The notes under the pieces were generated by a model, which saw only the letters and a list, made by a program, of their open reading frames with translations, made no database searches and was not told the origin of the DNA. From assembly GCF_023065955.2 (NCBI RefSeq), contig NW_026622897.1, forward strand, positions 3,291,001-3,355,000: a DNA stretch of 64,000 nt, written 5' to 3'. Shown here piece by piece: positions 12,636 through 25,339 of the stretch (positions within the stretch are counted from its first letter, which is position 1; each line of letters begins with the position of its first letter). This stretch comes from Ursus arctos. Taxonomy: Eukaryota > Chordata > Mammalia > Carnivora > Ursidae. The translations under genes and the position numbers were made by a program.

Positions 12636-14027
12636 AGAATATCTTGTATTCCTTATAGGTTATATGAATTTGTGTTTCCATCAGCAGTAAACACAAGTTC
12701 CTGTCTCTTCATGCCTTTACCAGTATTGACTATTATTTCTTTAAAATCTTCTCTAATCTCAGACGTTAAAATGGTATCATTTATTTTGTATTTCCTTGCA
12801 ATTGTATGTTAATTTAGCTATAGCTGCTTACAGTCTATGTGTTTTATGAGGATATCATAACTATACTACATGTCCATTAAATGACACACATGGAAAAGTA
12901 AAAATTTAAGTAAATATTTAAAAATTTAAACTTTTCAACCAAATTTGCATTCTTTTTTTAACCTGTTTTTATAATGAAATCATATCACCACCAAACATAT
13001 AGTCACACAGTTAGATTTGTCACTTCTATAAATCAACTTATTTAAATGAATATTTTAACTGATTTTTCACTTAAACATTGAAACTTTTAGAACTATAACA
13101 GATCAGTTTTAGTGACTCCACAATTCAATTCCAGGGGAAAAAAAATTGGACACTGGGATCTGTCAATGAATAAGGTTGAACAGAAAGAAGGATGAAAAAA
13201 GAAAGAGGGGGAGAAAATCCTCCTAATTACCCACACACGTCTCAGCAGTGAGCAATCATGAGAAAGGAAATGCTGAAAAAGTACTTGACATTTAAATGTC
13301 AATTTAATCAAATTATGCAATTTTTAAAATGTGGTTGAGTGTAATGGGCTCTTTAAATTGTTTAAACCATGCTTTTTCTAAAATGGTCCAGAGACTGAGC
13401 ATTTAGCTCCCTTAAGCTGCCTTGTGAACTAATATCCTTAAAGAATGACGTACTGAATTACATCATTACACTTTTAAAATGAAAACATAAATTTTGCTAT
13501 TTTTCAAGAATAAAAGATATCAACATATCTAATGGTAACTAGTGATTGGTCAGCATTTGTAGTAAGTTAATAACATGATGTTCCAAAGGACAAATGAGAA
13601 AGTTAGGATGTGTAAATTCTAAGAAGGGAAATTATACACACCATGAGAAAGGCAGGTTACGGGTTTCTTAGTCCCTACTACCTTTATTTCCCTTAATTTT
13701 AGTAGAGATTAACCTCAACCCCAACTCCCTCCTCCTCCCTAATCTAGACCATTCACTGGACAGAAAACTAATAATTATCTCACTCAGACTTACCAATAAT
13801 ATCAGTTTTTTATAGAACTATGACAAATAGGAAATGAGTGAAAAAGATACTCAGGAAAATAATTGACCAAGTTTAGCCCCAAAACTCAATAAAATTTGAG
13901 CTCTGGGTCTGAACACTAATGATACAGAAGTAGATTTTTCTGCCTAGCTTGACAGTCAAAAAATAAAACTCTGTATTTGATCACACTGTTGTCACAAAAA
14001 TAATAAAGAGGATTTCTGCAGGTGGAA
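12636..14027. other. Unassigned intronic sequence
   Basis: AT-rich, with no recognised repeat or gene. Confidence 0.55.
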
Positions 14028-14250
14028 TTAAGAGCACTAGATTTGGAAAGCAGTGTCTGGATTTGACTATCCTCTCCTACTCATTTCTGCAAATTTGGAT
14101 AGATCTTTTCTTTCTGAGCTATAGTTTCCTCATTTATAAAATGTGAATAATTGATTCTTTGTGGGATATGTATGAAGATTAAATGTAGTAATATATGCAG
14201 AGTGATTAGAACAATTTAAGCACTCAAATAATAGCTACTTTTTAACAGTC
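14028..14250 (+). mobile_element. MIR SINE
   Basis: 'aagagcactagatttggaaa' through 'tagtttcctcatttataaaa' and 'gaagattaaatgtagtaata' to 'cactcaaataatagc' follow the MIR consensus end to end. Confidence 0.82.
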
Positions 14251-16019
14251 TTCTTAGTAACAAGCAACTGAAACAGAAATCCCAGCTCATTTAAGTCAAA
14301 GAATAATTCCTTGAAAGATTAGTAAGTACTTTCCAGGAATGCCAGGAGGCCTGATTAACTAGACCTAGGACAATAAGACATCAACTTTGCCCACATGGAC
14401 CACAGAATGGTCCAATGAGGACAGATGTACCATTGCCTGGCTTCATCCCTGCACACAGCATATAGCCTCTTGGAACAGAAACTTGCTGGGGCTAAAACCC
14501 GTCACCATGGACAGTGTCCTATGGTTGCTGCTTCCACGCTTCATTAGTGCCTACTTGGATTGGCAGGATCCAGGTCCTGACCTATATTATTTAATCGTGA
14601 GTCAAACACACAGTTTATTTGCTGGGGGGAATTAATATAAAGAATTGTTAGGAGAAGGAAGTTAAGTCCTAAAAGGCGTGCAAGAGGACTCTAAGGTATC
14701 CAGAATTATCAAGTACAGAACAGCTGCAATCCCAAGGCTGAGGAAGAGTGAACAATAAGAGTTAGAGACTAGGAGAAGGTGCCCTGCCAAGGTTGAAATT
14801 GACGTCTTCAAAGGGAGTATACCTACCATGGGAAATTGCAGCCTGCAGGTGGCAAAGAAACTTGCCAGGGGTCTCAGGTCACTGCTGGTTTCCATAAGTG
14901 GCCAGAACCCATCTGTGAGTGGAGGGTGCGCATCAGCAAACCAGATCTCTGGAAGCCTTCAAAGCTGCCGCTGTGTGTGTGGGGGTGCAGGTCTATAAAA
15001 GTAGCCATGTGTTGCTGGAGGGTTCTGGTGGTCTGGAGATGCTTGGAAGCCTCTGGTGGGGAGAGTGTGGCCAGGGGTGCTGCTGGAGCTTCTCAGGACC
15101 CTAGCATAGAAAAATAACAAAGGAGGACCACAGGCCAAAGGAATGTTTGCTTGTCATCTCTTGGCAGGTTAATCCTAGTGCCCTCTGTGGATGAAGGCTT
15201 GCATCCCACCATCCGGCAAAGGAGAATGTTACCAGGATCCAGCATCACAAAACAGGATACAGAGCCAATATTACACAAAAGAAAAGTAGGTTTGGAGCTG
15301 AGGGAAATAAGTTGATCCCTGGCACATGAGTCCACAGCTTCGTTGCCAGGGATGCTGGGAAAACAATATGTGGCATTTTCAGGCTCCAGGACTCATGAGG
15401 TGGTGAATTCCCTGAACACAGCAAGCATTTCAGAGATCAGGCAGCCGAAAAGAATGACTAACGTCTGCCTCATTCTCACTATCAATCACATAGTACTCTA
15501 TAGTTTATGTGTTGCGTTCACATTTGTTCTTGGCTAATGTGTCTAAATGTCCAAATTGTGTATTCCACACTTAAACATCTTCTTTATATCTTATGTTTCA
15601 TATCATCTGCTTTCTTGAGCCTAAATCAGTGTCTAAGAGTAAATTCAGAACATGGGCAAACCACCCTGAAGGGTAGCATATTGTGTGTTTGAGAGAGTTC
15701 ATACAGCTCCATACATTTGTACCTCATTGTTACAGAGTTGTCAATGTCTCAAAAAATAACCATAACCCATGGTGTCTTCAGTATCACACTATTGGATGGG
15801 ACACTGCTTTAGGTAAGATACTGTATCAATATATGGTACACAGGTAGATGGAAGTGAGAAGACCACTAGTGTATATGACGCATGTATGAAACTGACATTT
15901 ATTTGCAAATAGACATTAATAGACCCTACGTAATATGGAATCGATCTATTCTATGTATCTTTAAGAATTTTTTCTTCCCATTACTTGGTTTTTCGTGGTT
16001 TCCCATGACCTGTTTTTCT
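14251..16019. other. Unassigned intronic sequence
   Basis: A GC-richer patch (about 14820-15110) has overlapping short open frames but no recognised protein. The part next to 16020 may be further decayed L2. Confidence 0.5.
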
Positions 16020-17135
16020 CCTGCTTGATGCCCCCAGCAGCATTTGATTCTAGGGACACCCTCTCTGTTTTTGAAGTGCTGTTTCTCTTTTGGATCCCAT
16101 GATATGGCATTGTATTGGTTTTGTCCTTATTCTCATGCCTTTCTTGCTACGGTTACTTTGCTAGCCACCCTTTGTATGTTTCTCCTAAATGTTGGTGTCT
16201 GTTCCTCTGAATTCCGAGGTCATTTGTTTTTTTATAAATCCAAAATTTCTGTCTCCAACTTTGAATGTACATACTGAACTGCCTAATTGGGTATGTATAT
16301 CCGAAGTTGGAGATACAAATTTTCTGCAGGCATCTCTAACTCAGTATGTCCAAAGCTGGACTCTAACCCTTCCATAGCTTTACTCCATCTCAGTGAATGG
16401 TGAACACATTAGCTGGTATTCAGCCGGTTGCTTTAGTGAGATACTGAGACGTGAATTTTGCCTCATATTTGTAGGTAATTAATCAACAAAGCCTATCAGT
16501 TCTACTTGCTGCATATGCCTTGAGTCCATGTATTTCTCTCTATCCTCATGAACCCAGAATTCTAACCTAGCAACAGTTTTTGCCTGCCTTATTACTACAA
16601 TACTGACTCTCAAGTTCACCAGGATCTATTACTAGTCCACACAGCAGCTAGCCTTCTAAAATCACAAATTAGATTATTCTCCTTGTATGCTTCAGAACAG
16701 GAAGGTGACATCCCATCAGCCTTAGAATGAGGTCCCAAATCCACAGTTCTTACAGTGCTCTCTAAGACCCAGCTCTGGACTTCCTCTTCAGCCTCATCAC
16801 TCACTCGCCATATCCCGTCCCTCTCAAGGCACCAAACAAAATCACCTTCAATTTCTTTATAGCTCTTTGCGGTTTCCAACTGTTGTATCTGAAAATGTGT
16901 TTCCCCGCTTGTGAGACCTGTACTCCTAGTTAACACTCAGATTAAATACATATCCTCATAGCATCCTTACTCCTCCTCCCCTTTTATAAGCACTTCTTCC
17001 ACTTGTCATCATTTGTTCTATGTAAGAGTAGAAATCACATGTGAATTCTTTACTGGGGCACCCCCATCACTTAGCATGTTGCCCAACTCAGAGTTGATGC
17101 TCAATATTGTTCAAATAAATATTCTAGCCTTGAAG
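16020..17135 (+). mobile_element. LINE-2 3' portion, sense, long and decayed
   Basis: Follows the L2 3' region in order: 'ctcctaaatgttggtgtctg', then 'actgaactgcctaattgggt', 'caggcatctctaactcagta', 'gtccaaagctggactc', then 'aagacccagctctggacttc' and the 3' end with 'gttgatgctcaatattgttc' and 'aaataaatatt'. It carries the inverted repeat described separately. Confidence 0.75.
16242..16323. repeat. Imperfect inverted repeat with 33-base arms, 16-base loop
   Basis: Arms 16242-16274 and 16291-16323 pair at 28 of 33 positions as DNA. In a + strand transcript three of the five mismatches become G-U pairs, giving 31 of 33. Both arms centre on a CTCCAACTT / AAGTTGGAG core. It lies within L2 sequence. 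Confidence 0.85.
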
Positions 17136-17854
17136 GGGTTGATTACTATCACATAAAGTTTTAATTTGCATATTCCCTAAATTATGGAATCTATTTTACT
17201 TAGTTTTATTGTCTCAGCTTTTAACACAGGACCTGGAACACACGATACAAATCAGTAATTATATGCTAACTAAATATATGTCTACTCAAACACAAAATAG
17301 TATTCAAAACAACTAGCTTTTAGATTAAATCCTTAGAACCTTTATCCCATAATATTTGTGAGTATTGCATAAAAAAAGAAAGAAAAAATGAAAAGAAAAA
17401 CCAACTTGTGAAACAAAATTCTGCCTAAAGATGCAATATATAGTGTACCATGGCTTGTATGTTTATCTGCCTGTAAGTGAACAGATGAAATAAACAACTT
17501 GTTCGTCTTAATCGGTAGAGGAAAAAGGAGGACAGTTTATATAGCATGAAAGCACTACTGATTAAATATTTGAGTAATTAAAATGTGCTCAGACCCATAA
17601 TGAAAATCTCCTTAAGTATTTGTCATACTCGCTGAGCAGAACGATTTCATGAGATACGGTTTAAATGCTACCAGGACACAGCATAGCATATACTTTCCTT
17701 GCTCACAGATCTCATCCTTGCTCTGTAAATTTTAAATATCTATTAATTTACAGGTAGGATCTTGCTATTGGGTTGTTCCTCTTATTTGAACGGGCTTTTT
17801 ATCTTTACTTTCTGTCTAAGCCAAGGAGGTCTGCCTTATTTAGTGTCTCAAGGT

Positions 17855-17925
17855 CTTGGGCAGTGACCATGTGCCTTGAGGATTCACTTTCCTCCTCTGT
17901 AAAATGAGCTATTCCACCTAGATAG
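17855..17925 (+). mobile_element. MIR fragment
   Basis: 'cactttcctcctctgtaaaatgag' region only, the MIR core. Confidence 0.5.
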
Positions 17926-19654
17926 ACAGCGTGAAATTCCATAGTCTCTCTGTCCATTGATCTCTGTTGGTTTGCAGACCCCTTGGGAGCATCTTAGGTG
18001 TCATCTGCAGCCAGCCCTTGGATGTGGAGGGCAGGGAGAGACAGAAGAAAGAGGCAGACTTCAATAATAAAATTTTTTTAAAAAGAAACCAAAGAAATAA
18101 TACAAGGAAAAAAAGAAGAAAGAAAAGAAAGGGGCAGACCATTCCAGATTGGTAGGTGGCAGGTTAATGAGTAAGGGAACGCACCTACGAGGCTTGTCTT
18201 GGGTGGCCACAAGATGAGTTGATAGTCCCACCTGCCCGCCAGAATCTTAAAGGTTTTTGTAGAGCATTCAGTCACATATACCATTCAGATGTGTCGACAC
18301 CACATCACTGTCTAAAGGTCACGTCCTTGGGGCAGCTGCAGGGAGCAGGGAAGGCAAGTGGAACACATATTTCAAGGACAAGGAGGGAGTGAGGAATCTC
18401 TGATTCCCGCCCAGGACCAGCTCATGGGTCATCCACTGATCACACCCTCTTGATGACTTTCTCCAACAATCTCTTCAACACTTGGCATTAATTAATTTAT
18501 ACACATAATGAAAATTTGTATTGCATAATTGCTTTTCCCTTGGATAGAGTGAATGAACTCTTCATGTTATTTGCTAAGAAACAGATGTACATAAATTTCT
18601 TTTTTTTTCAAAAGTCTGTGTTCTAATATAAAATCTGTTTTTTTGGTCATATGGGATTTTAGCTATTCTAAGAAAAGTTAGTAGGAAAAAATGCTATTTT
18701 AGTGTAAAGGCAGGGAAATATATACTTCAAGTATTAATGCTTTTAAAAGGATTGTGATTATAGTGATTACTGCACCAAGTCATATTCTATTATTTCTCAA
18801 AATCCAAAAGCATATTCTGTTTTCAACACACACACACACACGGAGAACAAATTAATAGTGTTCTTTGAATAGTGAATCACGGTTTAACAGCATAGGGAAT
18901 GAAATAGTATTTTTATTAGACATCATTCTGTTCTATACTGCCCTAATAATTTAGAAGGAAGAAGTAAAGGGCTTTATAAACCAGGGTTTATTTAACAATG
19001 AAATCTCTGGAAAACATTCTGAGCATTCAAAAAGCTTAAAAATGTAACTTTGACAAAATAGCCAGAGTGGCCTATTATTTCTGTTCTGTGTTTTCCTTCT
19101 TCATGTACGGCCCTGAGGTTGGACAATTGTTTTTTTTTCGAAATTTGAATATAAGCAAAATAATATATCACAACATACAATTAAACCATTTTATGATTTT
19201 TACTAACATCTGACTTCTGGTTCTAATATTATATTCTAGAATGGGAAAACATTTAGTATCTATTTTTATATACACAGAAACTATACCGTGCAAGTGTTCA
19301 GTATTTCCATCTAGTCATGGTTACCTATAAATTCTCTTCCAAGATTTTGTGCAGTGCATTTTAGAAAGGCACAATTACCCAAAAAAAAAAAAAAAATCAG
19401 ATATTGTAATCTTATTTGTCTGAGTTATATATGTGTGTGTCCTTTTTAAATTGACAGCTAAAATTTGGTTTGCTTTAAGAGGTGGCTTTTCAAGAGAAAC
19501 CAATTTTCTATAATCTTTTAAGACCTCCTATTTCCATGAAGTGTACATATTCTTATATTGCCTCTTCCAGTAGCAATCAAGGTGTAATGGCCCAAATGTC
19601 CTCAGCAGAGCAAGATGGAAAAAAAGCTTAACCAATCATTTTCTCTTTCAGGGG
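17926..19654. other. Unassigned intronic sequence
   Basis: Contains a purine-rich stretch (18100-18135), a short CA repeat and an A-run at 19381-19396. No gene seen. Confidence 0.55.
18826..18841 (+). repeat. (CA)n microsatellite, short
   Basis: Eight uninterrupted CA units. Confidence 0.85.
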
Positions 19655-19900
19655 GTAGAGTAGAATGAGTATCAACTTTGGAATCAGACTTGGGTTAAAA
19701 ATTGCCCTTTCCCCACTTAGGTGTATAAACTTATACAAGTTGCATAACTTCACCAAATTTCATCTTTAATAATGAAAAAGAAATATGGGAGAATAATACC
19801 TACCATGTAAGACTGTCATGAAGTTTGAGTGAGGTAATGCATACAAAATGACTACTGCAGAACCAGACACACAGTAGGTACTTAATACTTGCTGGGTTTT
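19655..19900 (+). mobile_element. MIR SINE
   Basis: 'ttggaatcagacttgggtta', 'caagttgcataacttcacca', 'gagaataatacctaccatgt', 'cacacagtaggtacttaata': nearly the whole MIR. Confidence 0.85.
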
Positions 19901-20234
19901 CTTCCCGTCCCCTTCCCCAGCTGGCCACCTGGATGCCTCCTTCATGCCCCAGATGTGGCACTAGAGCCTTGCGGTCTGGAGCTTTAGCCCAAAGCATAGA
20001 GCAGGTAGTCCCATTAAAAGCGTGTAAGCTATGAATTTCCAAATAAGTTGAATGTAAATTCGCTTTGCTAAATTGTGCCCTCTTAAATACAATGAGGCAT
20101 TGTTATCTTTTATCAAAACACAAGTTTACATGTTAGATTTGCATTCAATGGCTATTTGTTCCTCTTCAAAGATTAAGCCAAATATCTTCACAGATCTCGA
20201 ATACCTTTCACAGGTGACTCCTCTTTGCCTCTGT

Positions 20235-20395
20235 TCCTTTGGCTATTCATTCAGCAGATATTTTTTGACCACCAGCTCTGTGCCAAGCATTATGCTGAAT
20301 GCTGGGGAGGGAAAAGCAGGGTGACAGAAGCAGTCAGTCCTTGCCATTACGTCCTGGTAGTATGGACAGACATTAAACAAATGTCACAAATTCTG
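20235..20395 (-). mobile_element. LINE-2 3' end
   Basis: 'ctattcattcagcagatatt' then 'gctctgtgccaagcattatg', 'ctgaatgctgggga' and 'cagacattaaacaaatgtca', the antisense of the L2 tail. Confidence 0.7.
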
Positions 20396-20399
20396 CACC

Positions 20400-22314
20400 C
20401 AGAACAAGGAATGGCACTTCAGTTCTATTCGGGAAGCACGATATTCATGAGAATTGTTGTTTCTGAACCCCACTCCAATATCTGTCAAATATTATTCCAT
20501 TCCATTTTTAATTGAGGTTATCCACTTCCATGATGTATTTAAATGATTTTTCAGGAAGACAGCTGCTTCTCTGATGAAGAAAGGCTTTCAACATCTTATT
20601 TAGACCCTTGGAGAAGTTTCTCAAGCATACAAAGAACTCTGCTGCAATTATGCCTCTCAGTTATATAGTATAAAATATAGATGATGAATTGGATATTTCC
20701 ATTAAGGAGCCACTTAAAGGTGAAACTATGTTCCAAATCCTTGAATGCCTAACAGTGTATCACTGGGTTGGTTGCCTTGGCCCCCGTAGTCTTCTTTATG
20801 GCTGGAAGTTGACAAGTGAAGAACCCAAACACACCTGTAATGATTTAGAATTGGTTTCTTCCTCTCCTCTCAACTTCTTTCCTTCTAAAGACTTACTTGT
20901 TGGAGTCCTTATGGTTGTATGTCAGGAGTATAAAAGAATCATAAGATCTTCACAGCACCCAGATTACTGCTAGGGCAGCCATTTTTACACAGAATGTAGT
21001 CTTGCTTCTTGTGCTGAGTCTTGCAAATAGCCTTCTGCTTATTCCTTTATAGGCCTTGGAAGCAAAATGAGCCATGTGTTTCCATTATGATGGCCTGACT
21101 CTGGAAAGAAATGTGCAAACAAGCCTGTATATTTTTACTGAGCTCTCAATTAGTTTAATTTAGCATTGAAATATGCTTTCTGGCTGAGATGTCATAAAGC
21201 TGAAGGGGAGTTTGTGAGGGCTGTGCAAGTGATTATATCTCATTGTGGTCTTGGACGGCATTGTCCAGAATCATCTTCAGAGAAGACATCTGAGAAACTG
21301 GAAGTACTTAATTGTGATAGAACTAAAGTGAAAGATTTTTGTGTTATTTGCATTTCAACTTGTCATTTATGGTGATTAGCTTCAGTAACTTTAAGTACTC
21401 TAGCTAACCACCACTTACAAGTCTAAGAAAATTAGCTTTTACATATTAATAATCCATGATAATGCCTTAAGGGCATAAATTAATGAATTCTGGGCCCAGC
21501 ATGCTCCATCCACCATCTGATTGAGCCTTTTCAAATCTGAATATGAGGAGCTCATCATTTTCACATCAAATAATAAGAGAAAGAGGGAAGATGCTTAACT
21601 AGTATGTCCTGACTTTGTAAAGTTTTCCAATAGATTGTTGGTGTTTTAAGACACATTCTTTTAAAAATCCAGATGTGGGACAAGATTTCTTTTTGAAGAA
21701 ATATAAATGGCAGGATTCTAAAAAATAGTAGATAGAAATTAGGTAAATACAGGGTGACAACAATACTAGGACAGTTGAGGACCAGGCTGCTGTGCGGTGG
21801 GAGGCAGGGGAGCTTTTCACATGCAGCTCAGGCTCCGCCATGATGGACGGACTCCTCGCCTCACCATATGCCATATAAGTTAAAATTAAGTGTGTAGAAA
21901 TGATAATAGAATATCTCCCTGATAAAAGCATAAAATATAGATGTTTTTGTCAATGGTGAGAGAATTGTCTCATTACCCAAATGTTAAATTGTTAAAAAAA
22001 ATTAATACATACTTAAAATAATAATTATTTTCCTTATAAGGAATCATGAAATGTCTATGTCATAATAGCAGGAAGTTTTCAGTAACTAAGCTTTAGTTAA
22101 AAACAAATGGTCAGTGGATGCACAGTCAAAAGGGAAGGAGGATGCCCCTGGAGACAGAGAGTGAGTTGCCTAGACCTCGGGGTGGGGAGCAGGGAACACT
22201 TAACTGCCAGAGTCAGCTCGGCGACAGGAAAGTAGATTTTTGTGGTTTTCGGACAGTCATTCCACACTCTCCTAGTCTCTCCTCTGTCCTTATTGCCTTT
22301 ACCAGAAACCATGA
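20400..22314. other. Unassigned intronic sequence
   Basis: No SINE or L1 recognised over 1.9 kb. Short frames only. Confidence 0.5.
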
Positions 22315-23460
22315 TTTCGTTCATCCAACAAACATTCAGGGAGCACTTTCCATATGCCAGTTTCAGAGCCTGAGGTTGCATCAGTGGAAGGGCAGTCAGA
22401 TTCCCTCTTCTTGTGGAACTCATGTTGTCCTGGAAAAAAAGAGAGAAATAAGCCCTCAAATAAGTAAGGTAATTTCAAGTAGTGGCAAGGGCTAAGCACA
22501 AAATAAAACAAGGTCATGTGGAAGAGAGTGACTAGAGCTGTGAGAACCCCTTTTCCTGGAGGAGTCAGGCAGAGGCTGTTGGAGGAGTTGACATTTTCAC
22601 TGAGACAGGAACTGTGAGTAGTACAGCAAAGGGACAGTCAGGCCAGAGGGAGCGGTTAGTGCCAATGCCCTAGAATGGATGAGAAGGTATTTAAGTAACA
22701 CGAAAAGGGAGAGTCTTTTAGTCTAGTGGGCGAGGGACAATGGTCGATGAGTTTAGTGAAGACAAAATCATTAGAGCTTTTTAGGCCATGTGGATATTAG
22801 TTAAATAGGATGAAAAACCACTGGGACTTAAGTGGGGATGAGGTGCTTTCTTACCACACTCTCTGCCAAGTGGGGAATAATTAGGAAGGAAGAAAACTGG
22901 GAACAGGAAGTATAGTTTGGGGACTTTTCTAGTAGACTTGACAGGACAGTGACGGCATAATGGGGACACAGAGGAGTAAGTAGATTTTGACATATTTTAG
23001 ATATTTTGGAGATAAAACCTTCAAGATTTGCTCATGATTTCAATGTGGGAATAGAAGGAAGGTAAGAATAAAGAATATTTTCATAGATGGTCATGCTTTT
23101 ATTTGGGATGGGGGAAAACAGAGACAAGATTCTGAAAGAAAAATGAAGAGTCCTGTTTTGGCCCAGCTGGGTCTCAGGTGCCAAAAAGACAACAAAATGG
23201 AGATGCGAAGTATTGATGTTTGAGTCTGAACTCATAGGAAAGAACAAAACTAAAGATATTCGTCAGGGAAATATTGGCACAGGAATGATATTTGAAGTCC
23301 CAGAAATAGATGACATTATCTAAAGAAAGAGTGTAGAAGAAGTGCTCTTCCATTATTTAAAGATTGGTCAGACGAGGAGATGCAAGCCAGGAAACTGAGA
23401 ACAAACGTTCAGACAAGAGGAAGTACAGGAAAATGTGCTGTTGGGTAAGCCAAGAGAAGA
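22315..23460 (-). mobile_element. LINE-2 3' portion, antisense, long
   Basis: Starts 'ttcatccaacaaacattcag' and follows antisense L2 in order: 'tcttgtggaactcatgttgt', 'gaggagttgacattttcact', 'gcaaagggacag', 'tgccctagaatgg', 'ttaggccatgtgg', 'ctcatgatttcaatg', ending with old ORF2-side sequence. The short open frames on both strands here are chance. Confidence 0.7.
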
Positions 23461-23624
23461 TTTTGTTTCAAGTAGGAAAGTTGTAAACGCCTCATTATTA
23501 TTCCCTTTGGTTACTCTCTTCATGCTGTGCCCAAAGGAAATCGTGAATTTCTATATTGTTGCCACCTCTAATTCATATTTTCATTCTTATCTTCTGCCAA
23601 TATCCATTTAATCTTTCATTTTGT

Positions 23625-23760
23625 TCTGTCATTCATTCAGTAAGATTTTACAGGGCACTTACCATGGCCTAGGTGCTGTGTTGTATGTGTTACGCTGGGT
23701 ATAGTTGTGGCTAAAATAGGAAGGGTTTCTTATCATAATGCAGTTTATAAGATATTTTAT
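23625..23760 (-). mobile_element. LINE-2 3' end
   Basis: 'gtcattcattcagtaagatt' followed by 'gggcacttaccatggcctag' and 'gtgctgtg', the antisense L2 tail. Confidence 0.6.
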
Positions 23761-24084
23761 GTGCTCTTAGGTTCCTCTCCTACACTCTGCAATTATTTGT
23801 AACTTGTGTCACTTTTAGACAGCTTTATCGAATCTCATGGCTGCAGTCTTGCCTCTCATATCAGTGCAAGTAGGAAATATCAGCCTACACACATCTTAGC
23901 TTATCTTTTAATCTGTGGACTCTATGGAATGAAGTACCCTCCACAAACCTGCTCATCTCATTCAAGGCCAACTTCATATGTGTCTTTGACCCTATACATT
24001 CTGTCTTTCTGGGGCCTTCCTTAATTAGTTCGCCTTTCTCTTCTGTATCCTATCTCCCTCTCCATTCCCTCAACCAGTAAATAT

Positions 24085-24167
24085 GCTCAAATTTCTCCTA
24101 TCCTCTCTCTCTGTCTCTCCTATCCTCTCTGTCTCTCACTCAGATAGATAGATGATGATAGATAGAT

Positions 24168-24201
<34 letters not shown>

Positions 24202-24208
24202 CGATCGC
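24085..24208 (+). repeat. CT-rich tract followed by (GATA)n microsatellite
   Basis: Two imperfect copies of a 'tcctatcctctctctctgtc' unit, then about 15 GATA-type units with one GATGATA break. Likely length-polymorphic. Confidence 0.92.
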
Positions 24209-24388
24209 ACTTGATACTCTGTAGTCACATTTCCTTGAAAACAAATTTAGCATTACATCATTAATGGAGACCACATCTTATTGGTATCTAATCCAGTTGT
24301 TGCTGGAATCATGAACCTAAAAATGTATTACTGGGAATTTTCTATTATCAAATTCTAGGATTATTTCTTAGAAGTTGGTATGTCTAAC

Positions 24389-24490
24389 CCGTTTCTCCCT
24401 CTCCCTCTGCCCTTCCCCTGGCTCACAAGCTCTCTTTCTCTCTCTCTCTCTCAAATAAATAAATACATAAAATCTTTTTTTTTAAAAAAA
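24389..24490 (+). mobile_element. CAN-SINE, 5'-truncated
   Basis: Only the CT-rich part and the AAATAAATAAATACATAAAATCTTT tail are present. Flanked by AGAAGTTG(G/T)TATGTC(T/C)AA at 24371-24388 and 24491-24508, so it inserted already shortened. Confidence 0.9.
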
Positions 24491-24879
24491 AGAAGTTGTT
24501 ATGTCCAATGACAGGATCTCTGTAGTATATATTTACACAGGGCGTACAGTTTTGATGTTTTGGTGACAGGTTTTTAAGTGCCTAATAACCGAATGCCATA
24601 TGATGACTCTGTTCTCCCACCGCTAGGTTTATATTCAAGCAACTGGCGTATATTTGTTTCCCTAACATTTCTAAATATTATTTGTCTCTGAGGTAGTTTA
24701 AATATGAACTTTAATCAGGAATATGACGATAGGCAACCTACTTGTTGGCTTCTATATCTTTAATCACTATCATTCAAACCTGAGCTCCATAGACAAGTAG
24801 CATTTCCTTCAGTCAGCCCGCCCTATGGCCTGTGGGCTGAGCTAAGGACTCCTCAGTGCTTCCTAATGACCTCTACCTA

Positions 24880-25045
24880 TCACTCCATTCACCGTCTTGA
24901 AGTATCAATTTGTATCTGTCTGACCACGTAGAGTGTGACTCTCTTCTCAGTGGAAAACACTGTATTAATTGTATTTTGTTAGAAATGCTTAACACAATGA
25001 CTGGAATAAATTAGGCAGTATATAAGCATTTGTTGAATGAAACAA
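24880..25045 (+). mobile_element. LINE-2 3' end
   Basis: Ends in 'aggcagtatataagcatttg' and 'ttgaatgaaacaatgagt', the sense L2 tail. The upstream part is much diverged. Confidence 0.6.
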
Positions 25046-25229
25046 TGAGTGGTAGTAGTATATCTACTTTTTTTTTTTTTGCAGTACATTCTTTCTATTA
25101 CAGATGGATTAAACACCAACAAACACTTTTTACCTGCTTTATACAGTTTACCCAAACCAAGAAACAGTTCTGTTTATGTTGAAAAATGAATAGCTTAATC
25201 ATGCAGATCCAAGTATCTACAAGGCTGGA

Positions 25230-25328
25230 TTTTTTTTTTTTAAGACTCCGCGCCCAACATGGGGCTTGGACTCCGGACCCTGAGATTGAGAGTCACATGC
25301 CCCATGACTGAGCTGGCCAGGCGCCCCC
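25230..25328 (-). mobile_element. CAN-SINE, short head-only form
   Basis: A T-run followed directly by the tRNA-derived head, with no CT-rich part. Perfect 11-base flanks ACAAGGCTGGA at 25219-25229 and 25329-25339. Confidence 0.9.
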
Positions 25329-25339
25329 ACAAGGCTGGA

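Noticed and set aside
22097..22517. Overlapping frames of 120 and 125 codons on opposite strands
   Set aside because: They lie mostly in antisense L2 and translate to no recognised protein.
24140..24208. Regular short repeats resembling an array
   Set aside because: Plain GATA microsatellite without spacers; not CRISPR.
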